From the NCBI GenBank assembly GCA_902477055.1, contig CABSFY010000029.1, positions 1-22,851 on the forward strand: a stretch of DNA of 22,851 nucleotides, in the 5' to 3' direction. The stretch is from an uncultured Eubacteriales bacterium. Its GTDB lineage: Bacteria > Bacillota > Clostridia > Oscillospirales > Oscillospiraceae. Shown here in pieces: positions 20,057 to 22,851 of this stretch (positions are counted from its first letter, which is position 1; the number at the start of each line of letters is the position of its first letter). Both the position numbers and the translations under genes were made by a program. The notes under the pieces were generated by a model that was not told the DNA's origin, searched no databases, and saw only the letters and a list, made by a program, of their open reading frames with translations.

Positions 20057-21919
20057 TTACGCAGCGTTCTTGCGGCGCTTTTTGGCAACGATGAGGATAA
20101 GGATCGCAGCACCACAAGCTGCCATGCCGACGGTGCCGAGGATGGAGAGCAGCCACGTTCCCTGTGCGCCCGTGGGCGGCAGGTCGAAGCCGTGGTTGTT
20201 GATGACCGTCAGCGGCACGAGGGCGTTGACGGAAGCACCGTCGGCGAGCATCGCGGCTGCCTTATCGCTGACCTTTGCGGTTGCTGTCAGCAGCGTCTTG
20301 CCGCAGACGGTGCAAATGGTCTGGCTCTCTGCTGCCGTGATCTCTACCTTGATTTCCTCGGCGAGGAGCTGGTAGCCTGCGTCCGTTGCGGTTTCCTTGA
20401 GGTAGTACACGTCGTCCTCCAAGCCGCGAATGACGATCTCCCCGTCCGCGTCCGGCACAAACACCGTCGCGTCCTTCTCGTTTGCGATATGGTCGGTCAC
20501 ATAGTAGATACCGTCGGTCAAATCGGCGGAAACAAAGTAGCCGTCCGTGTCGTTGCGCAGAATGAATTTGACATTTGCAAAGTTGCCGTCTGCATCGGTG
20601 TCCTTCTCGTCGTGAAATTTCTTGGTGAGGTCCAGTCCGTAGGTGTAGACGTGGCAGTCATCCGCCAGCGTGTCGTAGTAGTTGTTGTTCGTGCGCCGCC
20701 ATTCGAGGGTTACGGTATTGGGATTGCCCACGTCGCCGATCACAGCGTCCGCATTGACCGTGCAGGAGTAGCGGACGACCATGTAGCAGTCCGCGTAGCC
20801 GGATGCCACGCTGCCCGCCGGATAAACGGTCTTTGCGCTGTTGATCTCGGCAAGTCCGTCCGACGTCATCGCAACGGTCATGGTCGTTGCATCGCCCGCA
20901 GCGCCGTAGGTGACGGTGAATTTGTCGTCCGCCTCCGTCCAGCTTGCGACCTCTTTTGAAAGCCCCGCGTCGCTGTAGAAGCTGACGGTCACGTTCTGCT
21001 TGTTGTAGGTGATGCCCTTGGACAGCGTATCAACGTAGGTGTAGGTCGTCAGATACGAGGCGGCGGAGGTGATGGTCGGCAGCTTGCTGACGATCTGATA
21101 GTCCACCACGTCGCCGATGGACGCCGTTGCGCTGTGCGCGTAGCTGTCGGTTTTGCCCGTGTCCGCGCGGCTTTCGCGGACGGTCTTTTCCAGCGTCGGG
21201 TTGCCGGTTTCGTTCTTGGGATAAAGCGTGATGTCGTACATCCATTCCGCACCGTCCACGGTGGTCATGGGGACAGAAACGAAGAACGGATTGACGGTGC
21301 AGGTCACATTTTCGGGGACGTAGGTTTCGACGATGAGATACAAGCCAAGCGGCAAGCCGGTTGCGGTGGTGCGCCCGTTGACGTCGGTTTCTGCAAGGGT
21401 CGTGCCGCCGTTGGATTTAACGTAGCTTTCCAACGTATTCTTTGCTGCGGTGCTGTCACTCATGATGCTCTTGACCGCATGATTGAGCACGTCGGACGTG
21501 AAGTAGTAGGTCGTACCCTCCGAGGTGTAGGCGTTCTGATCGCTCAGACCGAGCGCAGACAGCAGCGCCGCCGTCTTGTCCGTGGCGGGCATGGCGTAGA
21601 GCAGGGAAACATCCGCCTTGCCGTCCTCCGGCTGGGTGGTCAGATTGCCAACGTCGGCAACTTTCAAATAGGTGAATTTTACGCCCTGAATGGCGTAGGG
21701 CGCAAGGGCGGCTTCCGCAGAGCTGTCCCGTTCGCCGTTGGCAACGAACGAGGAAAGGTTAATACCATTGCCGGTCGCGGTGGTCATGTCGTACTTGTAG
21801 ATCGTAAACGAGCCGGTTCTGCCCGTGTCAATGGTAACGCCCGCCGCATACACGGGGACGACCAGCGTCAGCAGCAGCAACACTGCCACCAACCATGCGA
21901 TTGTTCTTTTCATGTTCAT
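20057..21919 (-). CDS. LPxTG-anchored isopeptide-forming pilin (SpaA/FimA-type backbone)
   Basis: A 620-residue precursor. Signal peptide about 1-26 (hydrophobic LVAVLLLLTLVVPVYA). The mature part opens GSFTIYKYD. The first domain ends in the pilin motif DITLYPKN with Lys235; E-box-like VETYVPEN is at 197-204 and YYLKETATDAGYQLL in the last domain (about 505-519, Glu509). The sorting signal is LPPTG (580-584), then a hydrophobic span and KKRRKNAA. Together these mark a sortase-polymerised pilus shaft. The last domain also has CTVC (536-539), unusual in a pilin. AAAGG lies 5 bases before the ATG at 21919 and about 11 before a second ATG at 21913, which is equally possible. It is the only pilin gene in the operon. 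Confidence 0.93.
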   Translation of the reverse strand: MNMKRTIAWLVAVLLLLTLVVPVYAAGVTIDTGRTGSFTIYKYDMTTATGNGINLSSFVANGERDSSAEAALAPYAIQGVKFTYLKVADVGNLTTQPEDGKADVSLLYAMPATDKTAALLSALGLSDQNAYTSEGTTYYFTSDVLNHAVKSIMSDSTAAKNTLESYVKSNGGTTLAETDVNGRTTATGLPLGLYLIVETYVPENVTCTVNPFFVSVPMTTVDGAEWMYDITLYPKNETGNPTLEKTVRESRADTGKTDSYAHSATASIGDVVDYQIVSKLPTITSAASYLTTYTYVDTLSKGITYNKQNVTVSFYSDAGLSKEVASWTEADDKFTVTYGAAGDATTMTVAMTSDGLAEINSAKTVYPAGSVASGYADCYMVVRYSCTVNADAVIGDVGNPNTVTLEWRRTNNNYYDTLADDCHVYTYGLDLTKKFHDEKDTDADGNFANVKFILRNDTDGYFVSADLTDGIYYVTDHIANEKDATVFVPDADGEIVIRGLEDDVYYLKETATDAGYQLLAEEIKVEITAAESQTICTVCGKTLLTATAKVSDKAAAMLADGASVNALVPLTVINNHGFDLPPTGAQGTWLLSILGTVGMAACGAAILILIVAKKRRKNAA

Positions 21920-22028
21920 TTGTCCTTTCTGAATGAAAATTTAACCCGCCGCTGTTGGCGACGGATGGTTACCGTGGGAATAAAAAGCACGTGTGTGGGA
22001 GATACTACAAATTGAGAGAATCTTTCTA

Positions 22029-22057
22029 TTGAAAAATTGTCCCGAATATTATATAAT
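22029..22057 (+). promoter_or_regulatory. Sigma-A promoter of the AbiE-type pair
   Basis: TTGAAA (22029-22034), exactly 17 bases, then consensus TATAAT (22052-22057). Transcription would start near 22064, giving a leader of about 20 bases before the antitoxin ATG. The -10 box is inside the palindrome at 22037-22068. Confidence 0.8.
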
Positions 22058-22068
22058 ATTCGGGACAA
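22037..22068. promoter_or_regulatory. Perfect 32-bp palindrome, probable autoregulatory operator
   Basis: Arms of 16 bases (TTGTCCCGAATATTAT and its exact complement) with no central spacer. It covers the -10 box and the likely start point of the AbiE promoter. The first product is an AbiEi-like protein, a family known to repress its own promoter through inverted repeats, so this is a strong operator candidate. The outer TTGTCCCG half-sites may be the protein contacts. Confidence 0.7.
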
Positions 22069-22083
22069 ACGGAGGTGAACGTT

Positions 22084-22698
22084 ATGGCGGATGGATTCGC
22101 AAAGCAGATACAAGATCGAATTGGGGCCGCAGCCGATGGCACAGTTTTTGTAAATTCCGATTTTGCTGACATCGCCGATTCGGAAACCGTCAGACGAAAC
22201 TTGAACAGACTAACGCAGGCCGGCCGGCTTCGCAGGATACTGAAAGGTGTCTACGAAAAGCCGAAGTACAGCAAACTGCTGGAGGAATACGTGGCGGCCG
22301 ACCCTGACGCGGTAGCGCAGGCACTGGCACGCAGTTACCATTGGACCATTGCGCCCTGCGGAAATACGGCCCTGAACCTGCTGGGTCTTTCCACACAGGT
22401 GACAGCGGTCTGGTCCTACATTAGCGACGGCCCGTATAAGACCTACGAGTGGAATTCCACCAAACTGGAATTTAAGCATAGGACCAACAAGGAAATCACC
22501 GGCCTGTCTTACGCGACCAGCTTGGTGATTCAGGCATTAAAAACCTTGGGGAAAGCCAATGTGACCCGCGAAATTGTCCGAACCCTTTCCGAAAGATTGT
22601 CGGATGACGAAAAACAAATCTGCCTGAAAGAAGCAGCAGAGGCTACCGATTGGGTGTATGATACGATACGGAAAATATGCGGAGGTGACACGCAATGA
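22084..22698 (+). CDS. AbiEi-like antitoxin / DUF6088-type transcriptional repressor
   Basis: A 204-residue protein with an N-terminal winged-helix-like region: VFVNSDFADIADSETVRRNL then RLTQAGRLRRILKGVYEKP (about 22-62), the pattern of AbiEi and DUF6088 proteins. The remainder (WTIAPCGNTALNLLGLSTQV, key part NTALNLLGLS) also fits that group. GGAGGTGA lies about 6 bases before the ATG. AbiEi proteins neutralise the AbiEii nucleotidyltransferase toxin in phage-defence modules and repress the shared promoter. Its stop overlaps the next start by ATGA, and the next gene looks like AbiEii, which supports the call. Confidence 0.8.
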   Translation: MADGFAKQIQDRIGAAADGTVFVNSDFADIADSETVRRNLNRLTQAGRLRRILKGVYEKPKYSKLLEEYVAADPDAVAQALARSYHWTIAPCGNTALNLLGLSTQVTAVWSYISDGPYKTYEWNSTKLEFKHRTNKEITGLSYATSLVIQALKTLGKANVTREIVRTLSERLSDDEKQICLKEAAEATDWVYDTIRKICGGDTQ

Positions 22699-22851
22699 GA
22701 ACCGTAGCACGATTGCCGGAAAGTGACCGGCGCGAACTGTTCCGAAATACAGCCGATAAGATGGGCTTGCATGATGCCATTGTAGAGAAAGATTTTTGGG
22801 TTTGCTTTACGTTGGATTATCTGTTCCACCGATGCCCCTGGAAAGATGCTA
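22695..22851 (+). CDS. AbiEii-type nucleotidyltransferase toxin, 5' part (cut by window edge)
   Basis: Only the first 52 codons are present: MRTVARLPESDRRELFRNTA, then GLHDAIVEKDFWVCFTLDYL. The EKDFWVC-LDYLF motif is the standard N-terminus of AbiEii/AbiGii nucleotidyltransferases, just before the expected GGT/S-DxD-type catalytic region, which lies outside the window. GGAGGTGA stands 6-7 bases before the ATG inside the antitoxin gene, and the ATGA overlap implies coupled translation. Family known to act as the toxin of type IV-like AbiE systems. Confidence 0.78.
   Translation, partial: MRTVARLPESDRRELFRNTADKMGLHDAIVEKDFWVCFTLDYLFHRCPWKDA

Noticed and set aside
21920..22083. An invertible pilin promoter controlled by the recombinase
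   Set aside because: The only strong symmetry here is the single 32-bp palindrome, which fits an AbiE operator. No pair of separated inverted repeats flanking a promoter was seen.
1..22851. CRISPR arrays, tRNA or rRNA genes
   Set aside because: No regularly spaced direct repeats, cloverleaf-like segments or conserved rRNA words were seen on either strand by eye.

Overview
The window looks like chromosome from a fairly GC-rich gut-type Clostridium relative (Oscillospiraceae/Ruminococcaceae style). The evidence is strong AGGAGG-type ribosome binding sites, sigma-A-like TTGACA/TATAAT promoters, an HPr that carries both His15 and the Gram-positive regulatory Ser46, and class C sortases with an LPxTG-type pilin. 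This placement is inferred from gene content; no marker gene is present.

Layout. (1) Positions 1-990: the 3' end of an RHS/YD-repeat gene whose tail appears degenerate, a 28-residue membrane peptide on the opposite strand, and about 500 bases without a recognisable gene. (2) Positions 989-16026: a large carbohydrate locus made of four transcription units. A minus-strand operon runs from 4988 down to 989 (aldolase-family protein, D-2-hydroxyacid dehydrogenase, zinc-dependent alcohol dehydrogenase, AEC transporter). Divergent from it, a plus-strand pair encodes a mannose-type PTS EIIA and an unknown membrane protein. A second minus-strand operon runs from 10682 down to 6120 (YajC-like protein, 491-residue XRE-type regulator, zinc-ribbon membrane protein, SDR, HAD phosphatase, second SDR). 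Divergent from that, a plus-strand operon encodes a second class II aldolase, EIIB, EIIC, EIID, a complete Enzyme I and HPr. The locus therefore holds a whole phosphorelay from PEP to the permease, plus two aldolase paralogues, four oxidoreductases, a sugar-phosphate phosphatase and an exporter. A reasonable model is PTS uptake of an unusual sugar or polyol, redox interconversion by the SDR and zinc enzymes, aldol cleavage, and export of an acid product. The substrate cannot be read from sequence.

(3) Positions 16027-16365: two strong hairpins and a minus-strand coding remnant, possibly the junction of an inserted element. (4) Positions 16366-21919: a minus-strand pilus operon (LPPTG pilin, two class C-like sortases) that continues by successive four-base stop/start overlaps into a small AbrB-like protein, a 48-residue protein and a large serine recombinase. 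Chaining a surface pilus to a DNA recombinase by translational coupling is the most unusual arrangement here. (5) Positions 22029-22851: a divergent AbiE-type toxin-antitoxin pair whose promoter carries a perfect 32-bp palindrome over the -10 box; the toxin gene runs off the window.

No rRNA, tRNA, CRISPR array or intact insertion sequence was seen.
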